64,000 bases of DNA, taken from the NCBI RefSeq assembly GCF_000328565.1, contig NC_019966.1, forward strand, positions 2,728,001-2,792,000, in the 5' to 3' direction. How positions within the stretch are numbered: position 1 is the stretch's first letter; the number at the start of each line of letters is the position of its first letter. Shown here piece by piece: positions 28,586 to 42,001 of the stretch. Below the pieces are notes generated by a model, which saw only the letters and a program-made list of their open reading frames with translations, made no database searches and was not told where the DNA came from. The stretch is from Mycobacterium sp. JS623 (GTDB lineage Bacteria > Actinomycetota > Actinomycetes > Mycobacteriales > Mycobacteriaceae). Both the position numbers and the translations under genes were made by a program.

Positions 28586-29083
28586 GTGAACACCGGAACG
28601 CTTATCACGATGCTGATCATCGCCGCCGCGCTGGCAGCGCTGATCGCGTTGGCGATCCGGCAGATGATGCGCGGCTGGCTGCACCGTGCCCAGCGGCAGG
28701 CGCAATTGATCGGCACGCTGCCGCAGCTGCCGGATACTGTCGGCCCGGCGCTGATTCCCGCGACAAAGGGTCTCTACGTCGGCAGCACGTTGGCGCCCAG
28801 CTGGCTCGATCGCATCGCCGTCGGTGACCTCGGCTATCGCGCCAAGGCCGTGTTGACCCGCTATCCCGAAGGAATCATGTTGCAGCGCACCGGTGCCGGG
28901 CCCATCTGGATACCGGACGACTCGATCGAAGCGATCCGCACCGAGAAGGGCATCGCAGGCAAGGCGATGACCCATGAAGGCATCCTGGCCATCCGCTGGC
29001 GGTTGCCGTCGGGCGCCGAAATCGACACCGGGTTTCGCGCCGACGATCGCCGCGAGTACGACCGATGGCTGGAGGTCGCATGA
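28586..29083 (+). CDS. membrane-anchored PH-like domain protein (Rv1382-like)
   Basis: A 165-residue protein with one N-terminal membrane helix (about 5-26, [19 protein letters not shown]) and a soluble domain. The beta-rich region [47 protein letters not shown] and [15 protein letters not shown] looks like a bacterial pleckstrin-homology-like barrel. The frame extends upstream to 28535 without a good site; GTG at 28586 places the helix at the N-terminus. It sits in the pyr operon between pyrC and carA and overlaps carA by ATGA, as Rv1382 does. It has no known role in pyrimidine synthesis. Confidence 0.8.
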   Translation: MNTGTLITMLIIAAALAALIALAIRQMMRGWLHRAQRQAQLIGTLPQLPDTVGPALIPATKGLYVGSTLAPSWLDRIAVGDLGYRAKAVLTRYPEGIMLQRTGAGPIWIPDDSIEAIRTEKGIAGKAMTHEGILAIRWRLPSGAEIDTGFRADDRREYDRWLEVA

Positions 29084-30198
29084 GTAAGGCAGTACTCGTC
29101 CTCGAGGACGGCCGCATCTTCACCGGTACCGAGTTCGGAGCGGTGGGCCAGACACTCGGCGAAGCGGTGTTCTCCACCGGGATGTCCGGTTATCAGGAGA
29201 CGCTCACCGACCCGAGTTATCACGGGCAGATCGTCGTGGCGACGGCACCGCAGATCGGCAACACCGGGTGGAATCACGAGGACGCCGAAAGTCGCGGCGA
29301 CAAGATCTGGGTGGCCGGCTACGCAGTTCGTGACCCCTCGCCGCGTGCCTCGAACTGGCGTGCCAGCGGCACCCTCGAAGACGAACTCGTGCGCCAGGGC
29401 ATCGTCGGCATCGCCGGCATCGACACTCGGGCAGTGGTGCGCCACCTGCGCAGCCTCGGCTCGATGAAGGCCGGGGTGTTCTCGGGAGCCGCGCTGGCCG
29501 ACCCGGAGAAGCTGCTGAATAGGGTGCGCAACCAGCCGTCGATGCTCGGTGCCAATCTCGCAGGCGAAGTCAGCACCGACGCCACCTACATCGTGGAACC
29601 CGATGGGCCGCAACGATTCACCGTCGCCGCGATCGACCTCGGCATCAAAACCAACACGCCGCGCAACTTCGCGCGACGCGGCGTCCGCAGCCACGTGCTG
29701 CCGTCGACGGTGGAGTTCGGACAGATCGCCGACCTCAATCCCGACGGTGTCTTCCTGTCCAACGGTCCGGGCGACCCTGCGACCGCCGACCACATTGTCG
29801 GCGTCACCCGAGACGTGCTCGGCGCCGGAATCCCGCTGTTCGGCATCTGCTTCGGCAACCAGATCCTGGGCAGGGCGTTGGGCCGCTCGACCTACAAGAT
29901 GGTGTTCGGACACCGCGGCATCAATGTTCCGGTCATCGACCATGCCACCGGGCGGGTCGCAGTGACCGCACAGAACCACGGGTTCGCATTAGAAGGAGAG
30001 CGTGGCGAGGTCTTTGATACCCCGTTCGGACGCGCCGAGGTCAGCCACACCTGCGCCAACGACGGTGTCGTCGAGGGCATCAAACTCGTTGACGGCCGCG
30101 CCTTTTCGGTGCAATACCACCCGGAGGCGGCAGCGGGCCCGCACGACGCCGAGTACCTGTTCGACCAGTTCGTCGACCTGATGAGTGGAGGGCGATGA
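29080..30198 (+). CDS. carA: carbamoyl-phosphate synthase small chain (glutamine amidotransferase)
   Basis: A 372-residue glutaminase subunit that supplies ammonia to CarB. The N-terminal CPSase_sm domain ([35 protein letters not shown]) is followed by a class I amidotransferase domain. Its catalytic Cys257 lies in [12 protein letters not shown], and the partner residues His347 and Glu349 lie in QYHPEA. ATG at 29080 overlaps the preceding gene (ATGA); five upstream codons are in frame but lack support. carB starts 87 bases downstream. Confidence 0.97.
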   Translation: MSKAVLVLEDGRIFTGTEFGAVGQTLGEAVFSTGMSGYQETLTDPSYHGQIVVATAPQIGNTGWNHEDAESRGDKIWVAGYAVRDPSPRASNWRASGTLEDELVRQGIVGIAGIDTRAVVRHLRSLGSMKAGVFSGAALADPEKLLNRVRNQPSMLGANLAGEVSTDATYIVEPDGPQRFTVAAIDLGIKTNTPRNFARRGVRSHVLPSTVEFGQIADLNPDGVFLSNGPGDPATADHIVGVTRDVLGAGIPLFGICFGNQILGRALGRSTYKMVFGHRGINVPVIDHATGRVAVTAQNHGFALEGERGEVFDTPFGRAEVSHTCANDGVVEGIKLVDGRAFSVQYHPEAAAGPHDAEYLFDQFVDLMSGGR

Positions 30199-30285
30199 TT
30201 TCCGCGGCGAGCGACCGCTTTTGCGCAGAAACCCACGGCGTGTCGTGTACAAACACGGTCACTCGCGGAGAAGGGGGAGCGGTAG

Positions 30286-33623
<3,338 letters not shown>

Positions 33624-33624
<1 letters not shown>

Positions 33625-34442
33625 TGGACGGGTTCGGGCGGCGGCTGGCCGACGCGGTGTCGCGGCGCGGGCCGCTGTGCCCGGGCATCGATCCGCACAG
33701 GGAGCTCCTGCGGGCGTGGGACCTGTCAACGGACAGCGACGGCCTCGCCACGTTCTGCGACATCTGCGTGCAAGCCTTCGCCGACTTCGCCGTCGTCAAG
33801 CCGCAGGTTGCGTTCTTCGAAGCGTTCGGGGCCAAGGGTTTCGCAGTGCTGGAGCGGACGATCGGTGCGCTGCAGTCGTCGGGTGTGCTCGTGCTGGCCG
33901 ACGCGAAACGTGGCGACATCGGCTCGACGATGGCGGCGTACGCCGACGCCTGGGCGGGTGATTCGCCGCTTGCCTCCGACGCGGTGACCGCTTCGCCGTA
34001 TCTCGGATTCGGGTCTCTCCAACCGCTGCTCGACACCGCGAAGGCGCATGGCCGCGGCGTGTTCGTCCTCGCCGCAACGTCGAACCCCGAGGGCGCCAGC
34101 GTGCAGCGGGCCAAGACCGACGGCGGCACCGTCGCGCAGTCGATCGTCGATGCCGCCGCAGCAGTCAACCGCGAGTCATCTCCGGAGCCGGGGTCCGTCG
34201 GCGTCGTCGTCGGTGCCACGCTGTCCGACCCGCCGGACCTCAGCGCGCTTGCCGGTCCGGTCCTGGTGCCCGGCGTCGGCGCGCAGGGCGGGCGACTCGA
34301 GGCGCTAGGCGGCCTCGGCGGGGCGCTACCAGGGCAGCTGCTGCCCGCTGTGTCGCGCGACATCCTGCGTGCCGGGCCCGACGTGGCCGCGCTACACGCT
34401 GCTGCCGAACGCTTCCGCGACGCGGTGGCATACCTGGCATGA
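33624..34442 (+). CDS. pyrF: orotidine 5'-phosphate decarboxylase (type 2)
   Basis: A 272-residue OMP decarboxylase of the longer actinobacterial type, producing UMP. The catalytic array is in [21 protein letters not shown], with the DxKxxD pattern. [12 protein letters not shown] at the N-terminus, [25 protein letters not shown] and [11 protein letters not shown] follow. The GTG start overlaps the carB stop by one base. It ends the contiguous pyr operon; pyrD and pyrE are not in the window. Confidence 0.96.
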
Positions 34443-34461
34443 CCGCTTACCTCGTCGCGAA

Positions 34462-34578
34462 ATGGGCCGAATTCGCGAACACCGTCGCGGCCTGTATTGG
34501 ATAACCGCGGCTGTGGCAACGGGTTTCGCGGCCGCAACGGCCAATGCCTGGGTGCTGCTGGTTGAGATCAAACGCTAA
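34462..34578 (+). CDS. possible 38-residue membrane peptide
   Basis: After pyrF an ATG at 34462 opens a 38-codon frame: a basic start (GRIREHRRGLYW) and one hydrophobic stretch (ITAAVATGFAAATANAWVLL). The composition fits a single-pass small membrane protein, but there is no clear ribosome site, and its tail overlaps the reverse-strand pseudogene. Could be chance in GC-rich DNA. Confidence 0.2.
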   Translation: MGRIREHRRGLYWITAAVATGFAAATANAWVLLVEIKR

Positions 34579-34888
34579 TAGGCTCGGCGACGCGCTTGGC
34601 CACGACGACCATCAGCGGCGGCAACACCAGCCAGCAGGTTGACGTGCACGCGTTTGCGTTGCACGTCGCGCGCACACCACACAAGCGGTCGGCTCCTGGC
34701 CGAAGCCGCCTCGACGCGACGCCGGTACACAGGAACAGCCCGGCGAAGAACCGGTCCTCACCCGCCATGGTCGGGTCAACGGCCACGCTGCCGATGATTG
34801 CTCGCGGGCCGATCGCCAGATGGGGGAGCGAAATGCCGATCACGATGACGCCGAATAGCGTCAGGAACCCCTGAAAAGCCTGCCGCAT
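34568..34888 (-). pseudogene. decayed DUF4345-like membrane protein gene
   Basis: The reverse strand starts with an intact N-terminal part (MRQAFQGFLTLFGVIVIGIS, then EDRFFAGLFLCTGVA) like DUF4345 four-helix membrane proteins, which are usually about 125 residues. After GVA the frame loses sense. In the +1 frame the expected next piece appears (LVWCARDVQRKRVHVNLLAG). The original frame then resumes with the expected C-terminus (LVLPPLMVVVAKRVAEP), and the about 25 residues between are missing. This needs at least one frameshift and one internal deletion. The start ATG is at 34888. Confidence 0.7.
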
Positions 34889-35423
34889 GGACGGCTCCCG
34901 AGCGTTGCTCCGCGTGCTTCGATCTACTACGCACTGTAGTTGACAGGAATTGGGCCTGCCATGGGCAACTTCTGCATCACGCGGCGCACGAGTCACACCA
35001 GTGTTGTTTGAATGCAACATTCCGCATGGCGTGCTGGGCGGATTACCTGTCAACTGACCGGCCGCGACACGCCCGACACGCGATGACCAGGGAAAATTTT
35101 AATTTTGCGGTCACCGCCAGGCCGGGCTTTGGAAGGCGTCACATCGACGCCGTTGGGGTGACGCGCGACACAAAACGCGAAAACCGTTGATATGCAGGCA
35201 GTTCCGCACAAATCGCCGGAGAAATTGCATCGCAGGCGCCGCAGGAGGCCGCAGCGGGTGAGCCACGTGTGCGCGCTACACGCTGGGCTTTTGACCCAGT
35301 AACCAGGGGGTGGGGTTAGCTTTCGTCAGATTGCGTGGGTACGGTCGTCCACGCTGGCTGGTTCTAGGAAGTTTCTAGGTCAGCCGAGACAAAACAGATG
35401 ATGGAGACGAGACGGAGGAACCC
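34889..35423. other. 535-base gap upstream of mihF
   Basis: No supported gene lies here. It holds an AT-rich block with the inverted repeat AAAATT-TT-AATTTT at 35093-35106, directly followed by the palindrome GCGGTCACCGC at 35107-35117. A TTAGCT that could serve as -10 for mihF lies about 100 bases before its GTG. Short frames present (36-60 codons) show no coding character. The mihF transcript leader is probably about 90 bases. Confidence 0.5.
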
Positions 35424-35741
35424 GTGGCCCTTCCCCAGTTGACCGACGAACAGCGCGCGGCAGCGTTGGAGAAGGCTGCTGCCGCACGTCGAGCACGTGC
35501 CGAACTCAAGGATCGGCTCAAGCGCGGCGGCACCAACCTCAAGCAGGTGCTGAAGGATGCCGAGACCGACGAGGTCTTGGGCAAGATGAAGGTTTCTGCG
35601 CTTCTGGAGGCATTGCCCAAAGTCGGCAAGGTCAAGGCGCAGGAAATCATGACCGAACTCGAGATCGCCCCGACCCGCCGTCTGCGCGGCCTGGGCGATC
35701 GTCAGCGGAAGGCGCTGCTGGAAAAGTTCGACTTCTCGTAA
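35424..35741 (+). CDS. mihF: mycobacterial integration host factor mIHF
   Basis: A 105-residue nucleoid-associated protein unrelated to E. coli IHF; it binds and bends DNA and was first found as the host factor for phage L5 integration. The N-terminal helix is rich in Ala/Arg/Glu, and the helix-two-turns-helix core is [20 protein letters not shown] followed by [21 protein letters not shown] start preceded by ACGGAGGA at good spacing. The mihF-gmk-rpoZ-coaBC-metK order is conserved in mycobacteria (Rv1388-Rv1392). Confidence 0.96.
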   Translation: MALPQLTDEQRAAALEKAAAARRARAELKDRLKRGGTNLKQVLKDAETDEVLGKMKVSALLEALPKVGKVKAQEIMTELEIAPTRRLRGLGDRQRKALLEKFDFS

Positions 35742-35751
35742 AGGGAGGTCG

Positions 35752-36351
35752 GTGAGCGAAGGCGGAGGGCCGGCCAGCACTCGGCGCTCTAAGGCACCGG
35801 TCTTGGTGTTGTCCGGCCCGTCTGCCGTCGGGAAATCCACAGTCGTCCGCTGCCTGCGGGACCGGATTCCTGACCTGCACTTTTCCGTGTCCGTCACCAC
35901 CAGGGCGCCCCGCCCCGGTGAGGTGGACGGCGTCGACTACGCGTTCGTGACCCCCGAACGGTTCCAGCAGCTGATCGATGACGGTGCCCTGCTGGAATGG
36001 GCGGAAATTCACAGTGGCTTGCACAGATCGGGAACGCCCGCCGCGCCGGTACGCGAGGCAACCGAGGCAGGCCGCCCAGTCCTGATCGAAGTCGATCTGG
36101 CAGGCGCGCGGGCAGTCAAGCAGGCAATGCCCGAGGTCATCACCGTTTTTTTGGCCCCACCCAGTTGGGCGGAGCTGGAGAGCCGGTTGTCCGCTCGAGG
36201 CACCGAAACCCCCGAGGTGATGGCGCGCCGGCTGGCCACCGCACGGGCCGAATTGGCCGCTCAGAGTGACTTCGACGCGGTCGTCGTGAACAGCGAGTTG
36301 GAATCTGCCTGCACCGAATTGGTATCCTTGCTGGTGGGCAGGACTTGTTGA
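35752..36351 (+). CDS. gmk: guanylate kinase
   Basis: A 199-residue kinase converting GMP to GDP. P-loop [10 protein letters not shown] at residues 21-30; the GMP-binding region [20 protein letters not shown] follows. LLEWAEIH and [11 protein letters not shown], then the lid [17 protein letters not shown] complete the fold. The GTG starts 10 bases after mihF with AAAGGGAGGT just upstream. Confidence 0.97.
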   Translation: MSEGGGPASTRRSKAPVLVLSGPSAVGKSTVVRCLRDRIPDLHFSVSVTTRAPRPGEVDGVDYAFVTPERFQQLIDDGALLEWAEIHSGLHRSGTPAAPVREATEAGRPVLIEVDLAGARAVKQAMPEVITVFLAPPSWAELESRLSARGTETPEVMARRLATARAELAAQSDFDAVVVNSELESACTELVSLLVGRTC

Positions 36352-36413
36352 GGCGCCCTTAGCCAGTCGCCATCCCGCCCGAGAGCCACCTAAACCCCCA
36401 GGAGATTTTCTAC

Positions 36414-36734
36414 GTGAGCACCCCGCACGCCGATGCGCAGCTGGCCGCTGTGGACGACATCGACCCGTCCGCCGCCAGCGCCTACGACACGCCGTTGGGC
36501 ATCACCAACCCGCCCATCGACGAGTTGCTGGACCGCGCGTCGAGCAAGTACGCGCTGGTGATCTATGCCGCCAAGCGGGCGCGCCAGATCAACGACTACT
36601 ACAACCAGCTCGGCGACGGCATCCTCGAATACGTCGGCCCGCTGGTCGAGCCTGGCCTGCAGGAAAAGCCTCTGTCGATCGCTATGCGCGAGATCCACGA
36701 AGACCTGCTCGAGCACACCGAGGGCGAGTCGTAG
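36414..36734 (+). CDS. rpoZ: RNA polymerase omega subunit
   Basis: A 106-residue omega subunit that clamps and stabilises the beta-prime chain. The conserved core is [34 protein letters not shown]; the C-terminus has [20 protein letters not shown] start follows CCAGGAGATT. The stop is 13 bases before coaBC. Confidence 0.97.
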   Translation: MSTPHADAQLAAVDDIDPSAASAYDTPLGITNPPIDELLDRASSKYALVIYAAKRARQINDYYNQLGDGILEYVGPLVEPGLQEKPLSIAMREIHEDLLEHTEGES

Positions 36735-36747
36735 GGGACCCGCGGGC

Positions 36748-38001
36748 GTGACGGAGCGCAAGCGGATCATCGTCGGCGTCGCCGGTGGCATCGCCGCCTA
36801 CAAGGCGGCCACCGTCGTCCGTCAGTTGACCGAAGCGGGCCATTCCGTCCGCGTCGTGCCGACCGAGTCCGCCCTGCGTTTTATCGGTGCCGCAACGTTT
36901 GAAGCGCTGTCCGGAAATCCCGTACACACGGGCGTCTTTGACGACGTCCACGAGGTTCCGCACGTCCGCATCGGGCAGGAGGCCGACCTCGTCGTGGTCG
37001 CGCCGGCGACAGCCGACCTGCTGGCCCGCGCGGTCGCCGGCCGCGCAGACGACCTGCTGACCGCGACGCTGCTCACCGCGCGATGCCCCGTGATGTTCGC
37101 GCCCGCGATGCACACCGAGATGTGGTTCCACCCAGCCACGATCGAGAACGTCACAACGTTACGGCGAAGGGGCGCAATCGTTCTCGAGCCCGCCTCGGGT
37201 CGGCTGACCGGAGCAGACACCGGAGCGGGCCGACTGCCCGAGGCCGAAGAAATCACCACGCTTGCGGGGCTGCTGCTCGAACGCGGCGACGCGCTGCCCT
37301 TCGACATGGCCGGCGTTAAGGTGTTGGTCAGCGCCGGCGGCACCCGCGAGACGATCGACCCGGTGCGTTTCATCGGCAACCGCAGCTCCGGCAAGCAGGG
37401 CTATGCGATGGCCCGAGTGATGGCTCAGCGTGGCGCCGACGTCACGCTCATCGCGGGTAACACCGCAGGCCTGATCGACCCGGCTGGTGTTGACGTCGTC
37501 CACATCGGCTCCGCCGCCCAGCTCAAAGACGCCGTATCCAAGCACGCCCCGGACGCGCACGTGCTGGTGATGGCCGCCGCCGTCGCGGACTTCCGGCCGA
37601 CGAACGTGCAGACCAGCAAGATCAAGAAGTCGGCGGACCCCAACGCCGCGGCGCCGGTGATCGAGCTGACCCGCACCGACGACGTGCTCGCCGGTGCGGT
37701 GCGCGCCCGTGCCGACGGACAGCTGCCGAACATGCGGGCCATCGTCGGGTTCGCTGCGGAAACCGGCGACGCGAACGGCGATGTGCTTTTCCACGCCCGC
37801 GCCAAATTGGCACGGAAAGGCTGCGATTTGCTCGTGGTCAATGCTGTCGGTGAGAATCGGGCGTTCGAAGTCGACAACAACGACGGATGGCTGCTTGCAT
37901 CAGACGGAACCGAATCGGCACTGGAGCACGGTTCCAAAACTCTGATGGCCAGCCGTATTGTGGACGCGATCGTGGCGTTCCTGCACAGCAGCGGCGGGTA
38001 G
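36748..38001 (+). CDS. coaBC: bifunctional phosphopantothenoylcysteine decarboxylase / synthetase
   Basis: A 417-residue CoA biosynthesis enzyme. CoaC (about 1-185, FMN flavoprotein) begins IIVGVAGGIAAYKA and contains HVRIGQEADLVVVAPATADLLA and PAMHTEMW, where the usual Asn of PxMNxxMW is His, as I recall for mycobacterial forms. CoaB (about 190-417) begins KVLVSAGGTRETIDPVRFIGN, then SSGKQGYAMARVMAQRGA, and has the SKIKKS lysines used by the synthetase. GTG at 36748 is the only start that places GGIAAYK near the N-terminus; the longer frame lies inside rpoZ. Confidence 0.96.
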   Translation: MTERKRIIVGVAGGIAAYKAATVVRQLTEAGHSVRVVPTESALRFIGAATFEALSGNPVHTGVFDDVHEVPHVRIGQEADLVVVAPATADLLARAVAGRADDLLTATLLTARCPVMFAPAMHTEMWFHPATIENVTTLRRRGAIVLEPASGRLTGADTGAGRLPEAEEITTLAGLLLERGDALPFDMAGVKVLVSAGGTRETIDPVRFIGNRSSGKQGYAMARVMAQRGADVTLIAGNTAGLIDPAGVDVVHIGSAAQLKDAVSKHAPDAHVLVMAAAVADFRPTNVQTSKIKKSADPNAAAPVIELTRTDDVLAGAVRARADGQLPNMRAIVGFAAETGDANGDVLFHARAKLARKGCDLLVVNAVGENRAFEVDNNDGWLLASDGTESALEHGSKTLMASRIVDAIVAFLHSSGG

Positions 38002-38077
38002 CACCGACGCAGGCGTCAGGCTGCGGCTAAGGGTTGCGCGAGAAGGTGGCGCACGGTTGGCTGCAGCGAAGCAGGGA

Positions 38078-38083
38078 TATAAT
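38078..38083 (+). promoter_or_regulatory. metK promoter -10 element
   Basis: A perfect TATAAT within an AT-rich patch lies 34 bases before the metK GTG, rare in this GC-rich DNA. TTGGCT at 38057-38062 could be a -35 but the spacer would be only 15 bases. A GGAAAGGG ribosome site follows. Likely a separate start for metK besides read-through from coaBC. Confidence 0.6.
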
Positions 38084-38116
38084 TTGACTAACTAAGTTTC
38101 GGAAAGGGTTCGAACC

Positions 38117-39325
38117 GTGAGCGATGCTCGGCTGTTTACCAGTGAGTCGGTAACCGAGGGCCACCCCGACAAGATCTGTGACGCCATCAGCGACTCGGTG
38201 CTCGACGCGTTGCTCGCGGACGATCCCAAATCTCGCGTCGCGGTGGAGACACTGGTCACCACGGGACAGGTGCACGTCGTCGGGGAGGTGACGACGAGCG
38301 CCAGGGAGGCCTTCGCCGACATCACCAACATCGTCCGTCGGCGGATCCTCGACATCGGCTACGACTCATCGGAAAAGGGCTTCGACGGCGAGACCTGCGG
38401 GGTGAACATCGGCATCGGCGCGCAGTCGCCCGATATCGCCCAAGGCGTCGACACCGCGCACGAGACCCGCGTCGAGGGCGCAGGCGACCCGCTGGATGCC
38501 CAAGGCGCCGGCGACCAGGGCCTGATGTTCGGCTACGCCATCAAGGACACCCCTGAACTGATGCCGCTGCCCATCGCGCTGGCCCACCGGCTGTCGCGCC
38601 GGCTGACCGAGGTCCGCAAGAACGGCGTGCTGGACTACCTGCGCCCGGACGGCAAGACCCAGGTCACCGTCCAGTACGACGGCACCACGCCGGTCCGCCT
38701 CGACACCGTCGTGCTCTCGACTCAGCACGCCGCGGGCATCGACCTCGACGCCACGCTGACCCCGGACATCCGCGAAAAGGTCGTCAACACCGTGCTGGCC
38801 GACCTCAACCACGACACGATGGACACCTCGGACTTCCGGCTGCTGGTCAACCCGACCGGAAAGTTCGTGCTCGGCGGCCCGATGGGCGATGCCGGCCTGA
38901 CCGGTCGCAAGATCATCGTCGACACCTATGGCGGCTGGGCCCGCCACGGCGGCGGCGCATTCTCGGGCAAGGATCCGTCCAAGGTGGACCGTTCGGCCGC
39001 GTACGCGATGCGCTGGGTGGCAAAGAACGTCGTCGCAGCTGGCCTGGCTGAGCGCGCTGAGGTGCAGGTGGCCTACGCGATCGGCAAGGCGGCCCCCGTC
39101 GGCCTGTTCGTCGAGACCTTCGGCAGCGAGACCGTCGACCCGGCCCGCATCGAGAAGGCCATCACCTCGGTCTTCGACCTCCGCCCCGGCGCGATCGTCC
39201 GCGACCTGGACCTGCTGCGCCCGATCTACGCGCAGACCGCCGCGTACGGCCACTTCGGCCGCACGGACGTCGAGCTGCCGTGGGAGCAGCTGAACAAGGT
39301 CGACGAGCTCAAGGCCGCCGTCTAG
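38117..39325 (+). CDS. metK: S-adenosylmethionine synthetase
   Basis: A 402-residue enzyme forming SAM from ATP and methionine. Signatures: [19 protein letters not shown] at residues 8-26, [12 protein letters not shown], and the P-loop-like [19 protein letters not shown]. Three-domain length is standard. GTG start 33 bases after the TATAAT. The stop overlaps that of the convergent monooxygenase by three bases (CTAG shared). Confidence 0.98.
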   Translation: MSDARLFTSESVTEGHPDKICDAISDSVLDALLADDPKSRVAVETLVTTGQVHVVGEVTTSAREAFADITNIVRRRILDIGYDSSEKGFDGETCGVNIGIGAQSPDIAQGVDTAHETRVEGAGDPLDAQGAGDQGLMFGYAIKDTPELMPLPIALAHRLSRRLTEVRKNGVLDYLRPDGKTQVTVQYDGTTPVRLDTVVLSTQHAAGIDLDATLTPDIREKVVNTVLADLNHDTMDTSDFRLLVNPTGKFVLGGPMGDAGLTGRKIIVDTYGGWARHGGGAFSGKDPSKVDRSAAYAMRWVAKNVVAAGLAERAEVQVAYAIGKAAPVGLFVETFGSETVDPARIEKAITSVFDLRPGAIVRDLDLLRPIYAQTAAYGHFGRTDVELPWEQLNKVDELKAAV

Positions 39326-40803
39326 GGGCTGAACACATAATCGTCGAGCGGGAAACGGCGGCTGCGCCAGTACGCCTCGATCGTGCTGGCCGGCCGCAGC
39401 GGCACGTCGCCGTTCTTGTCGAAGTAGTAGCTGTTGGCTAGCTGGCAGCTGTCCTGCCAGAAGATCTGCCGGTGCCGCTTGCGCATCATCTCGGCGAAAT
39501 ACCGGTCGTTGGCCTCCTGCTTCACGGCGACTCGGGTGGCCTTGCGGCGACGGGCCCGCTTCAGGCAACGCGCGATGTGGTGGGTCTGCGTCTCGATCAG
39601 CGCGAAGTACGACGATCCGACATAGCCGTATGGCCCGAACACCATGAAGAAGTTGGGGAAGTCGGGAATGCTCACACCTTCGTAGGCCTGCAGGCGATGC
39701 TCGTCCCAGTAGCTGCTCCACGATCGGCGGCCCGGGCCGGTGACCGGATAGGTCGGCAGGTCGTCGGTGTCCATCACCTTGAAACCGGTCGCCAAGATCA
39801 GCACGTCGACGTCATGGTTCTCGCCGTCCGCGGTGGCCACCCCCGAGCCCGTGATCTTGTCGATCGGTTCGGTGACCAGCCGAACATTGTCGCGATTGAA
39901 CGTCGACAGATACGTGTTGTGGAATCCTGGCCGCTTGCAGCCGACGGCATATCGCGGCGTCAGCTTGTCGCGGACTTCGGGGTCGCGGACTTGCTTGCGC
40001 AGATACGCCTCACCGACCTTCGACATGTTCTTGGCCATCGGGTTGACGGTGAAGTACTGCGCCGCCAACGGGAACGTCAGCTCGACGTAGGCCTGGCTGA
40101 GCATCCGCTGCACGGTCTTGCCGCCAGGCAGCCGCATCGCCCAGCGTGACCACGGCGGCAGAGGCACATCGAGTTTGGGGAAGCACCAGATCGGCGTGCG
40201 CTGAAATACTGTGAGGTGCTTGACGATTGGCGCGATCTCGGGAACCACCTGCACCGCTGAGGCTCCCGTGCCGATGATCGCGACGCGCTTGCCGGTCAGG
40301 TTCTGGTCGTGGTCCCAGCGCGCGGTGTGCATGGTCAGGCCCGCGAACGAATCGACGCCGTCGATGTCCGGAAGCTTGGGTGTGATGAGCACGCCACTGG
40401 CGTTGACCAGAAACCGCGCGGTGATCATGCCGCCGGGGTCGGTGCGGACGTGCCACAAATCCTGTGCCTCGTCGAAGTCGGCGCCGAGCACCTTGGTGTT
40501 GAACCGGATCTTTCGGCGCAGGTCGTACTTGTCGACGCAGTGCTCGGCGTACGCCCGCAATTCGTGGCCGGGCGCGTAGGTGCGTGACCAGTCCGGGCTC
40601 TGCTCGAAGGAGAACTGGTAAGAAAACGACGGAATATCAACGGCGATACCGGGATACGTGTTCCAGTACCACGTGCCGCCCGGGCCGTCGCCGGCTTCGA
40701 CGACCAGATAGTCGCTCAAGCCGACCTTGTCGAGCTTGATCGCGGTGCCGATACCGGAAAAACCGGCGCCGACGATGACGGTCTCGTAGTCGGGCACTGT
40801 CAT
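39322..40803 (-). CDS. flavin-containing (Baeyer-Villiger type) monooxygenase
   Basis: A 493-residue class B flavoprotein monooxygenase. The FAD motif is GAGFSG at residues 12-17, the NADPH motif is IGTGAS. Between them the Baeyer-Villiger fingerprint FxGxxxHxxxWD is present as [30 protein letters not shown] is another BVMO block. Similar genes (Rv1393c, EthA family) sit at the same place beside metK in M. tuberculosis; the physiological substrate is unknown. ATG at 40803 removes 12 upstream residues; the longer start at 40839 is possible. Convergent with metK. Confidence 0.9.
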   Translation of the reverse strand: MTVPDYETVIVGAGFSGIGTAIKLDKVGLSDYLVVEAGDGPGGTWYWNTYPGIAVDIPSFSYQFSFEQSPDWSRTYAPGHELRAYAEHCVDKYDLRRKIRFNTKVLGADFDEAQDLWHVRTDPGGMITARFLVNASGVLITPKLPDIDGVDSFAGLTMHTARWDHDQNLTGKRVAIIGTGASAVQVVPEIAPIVKHLTVFQRTPIWCFPKLDVPLPPWSRWAMRLPGGKTVQRMLSQAYVELTFPLAAQYFTVNPMAKNMSKVGEAYLRKQVRDPEVRDKLTPRYAVGCKRPGFHNTYLSTFNRDNVRLVTEPIDKITGSGVATADGENHDVDVLILATGFKVMDTDDLPTYPVTGPGRRSWSSYWDEHRLQAYEGVSIPDFPNFFMVFGPYGYVGSSYFALIETQTHHIARCLKRARRRKATRVAVKQEANDRYFAEMMRKRHRQIFWQDSCQLANSYYFDKNGDVPLRPASTIEAYWRSRRFPLDDYVFSP

Positions 40804-40874
40804 AGGGTCTCCCGTCGCTGGGCTCCCTTCCCATTTCACCGGACGTCCCGCGTCGGGTCAAAGGGTCAGTACAC

Positions 40875-41239
40875 CTAGTGCAGCGCGGCCTTCAGCGCCG
40901 CAAGGCCACGATTGGTGGCCTCGGCCGCGGCGGGAACCGCCAGTGCGAAGCTGACGAAGCCATGCACGAGTGTCGGCGCGTTGTCCAGCTCAACGGGAAC
41001 GCCAGCGCGGGTCCGCCGTTGTCGCGGGCCAGCGGCGCCATCACCGCCGAGATGTTGCCACCCGCCGAATCCCCATCGATCGTCCGCTCTTCGATTCGCA
41101 TCTCCGGCAACAGTTTCCGGCGGCGCCTTCATCTGACGCATCTGCTCGCGCGCCACGTCGACACCCTGGTCCGCGGTGAGGTGAACGGGAATGCATCGAG
41201 CAGCGCCTGCATGGCCGGATCGATGCCGGCCGGTGTCAA
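40875..41239 (-). pseudogene. remnant of a LipH/LipI-like alpha/beta hydrolase gene
   Basis: Three pieces of a hormone-sensitive-lipase-family carboxylesterase can be read on the reverse strand in different frames. They are an N-terminal part (GIDPAMQALLDAFP, then VDVAREQMRQMKAPPE, MRIEERTIDG), the nucleophile elbow region (GDSAGGNISAVMAPLARDNGG), and the C-terminus (DNAPTLVHGFVSFALAVPAA, ending LAALKAALH). The HGGG segment between pieces one and two (about 100 residues) and about 80 residues between two and three are missing. A whole gene would be near 315 codons; only about 120 remain. A full-length relative is intact at 43112-44074. Confidence 0.8.
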
Positions 41240-41275
41240 ATGGGTTCAGGCACCGTAGCGGCCGCCGCTGAGCGC

Positions 41276-41917
41276 CTACTCCGGCCAGCTGTTGTTCACG
41301 ATGATCTCGACGAAGTCCTCGCGAACGAACGTCGGATCGAAATGGGCCAGCACGTCGTCGTTGACCGTGCCGAAGGTGGTCTGTGGCCGGTGCGCCATGC
41401 CGTCGTTGAAGGCCTGCAGAATCTGACGCTTGAAATCCGGCCTCGGATGCGCCGCTGTGACGGCGTTGCGGACATCCTCCGACAAGTCGTCGCGACCGAT
41501 GCCGAGCACATCGGTTTCGACCCCAGCGGTGACGAGGGCGATCTCGGGATCGAGGAACTCCGGGATGCCGGGCGTGGTGTGCAGCGCGATGGAAAGCCAG
41601 ACTTTGCGCACCGTCGCATCGTCTAGACCCTGGTTCCGCAGAAATTTCTCGGCCGCGTTGGCGCCGTCTACCTCGAAGCGCACGGTGGAGTCGCGGAAGG
41701 CCTCCGTCAGGCCGATGTCATGGAACATCGCGCCGACGTACAGCAGTTCGAGATCGGGGTCGAGGCCCCTCCGACGGCCCTGCAGGGCGCCGAACAGAAA
41801 GACGCGCCGGGAGTGGTTGAAGAGCAGGTCGTCTTCGACGTCCCGGATGTACTCGGTGGTGTCGCGCACGAGTTGAGTGTCTGGTATCGCGATGCCCGCG
41901 ATCGTCTGTGTTGTCAT
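41276..41917 (-). CDS. HD-domain phosphohydrolase-like protein
   Basis: A 213-residue HD-superfamily protein. The metal-binding pattern is visible: His in LFNHSRRVFLFG, His-Asp in VGAMFHDIGLTE, His in SIALHTTPG, and a later Asp in VETDVLGIG. Length and layout match small HD proteins related to cyanamide hydratase and other metal-dependent hydrolases, so a hydratase or phosphohydrolase activity is possible. ATG at 41917 is preferred to the frame opening at 41980. It is divergent from the GlxA/AraC regulator across 84 bases, a usual arrangement for a regulator and its target. Confidence 0.82.
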   Translation of the reverse strand: MTTQTIAGIAIPDTQLVRDTTEYIRDVEDDLLFNHSRRVFLFGALQGRRRGLDPDLELLYVGAMFHDIGLTEAFRDSTVRFEVDGANAAEKFLRNQGLDDATVRKVWLSIALHTTPGIPEFLDPEIALVTAGVETDVLGIGRDDLSEDVRNAVTAAHPRPDFKRQILQAFNDGMAHRPQTTFGTVNDDVLAHFDPTFVREDFVEIIVNNSWPE

Positions 41918-42001
41918 GACGTCAGTGTCAGCTGGGAGCGCCCTCGACTGGGGGTGTCCGTTCAGCCATCTTTCCCACAAAAAGCGACATACAATGGTCG
42001 C

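Noticed and set aside
35191..35301. 36-codon Arg-rich frame upstream of mihF
   Set aside because: No ribosome site and composition typical of non-coding GC-rich sequence.
38002..38116. SAM riboswitch upstream of metK
   Set aside because: No SAM-I, SAM-II or SAM-IV like core or terminator is seen; the region holds a simple TATAAT promoter and ribosome site.
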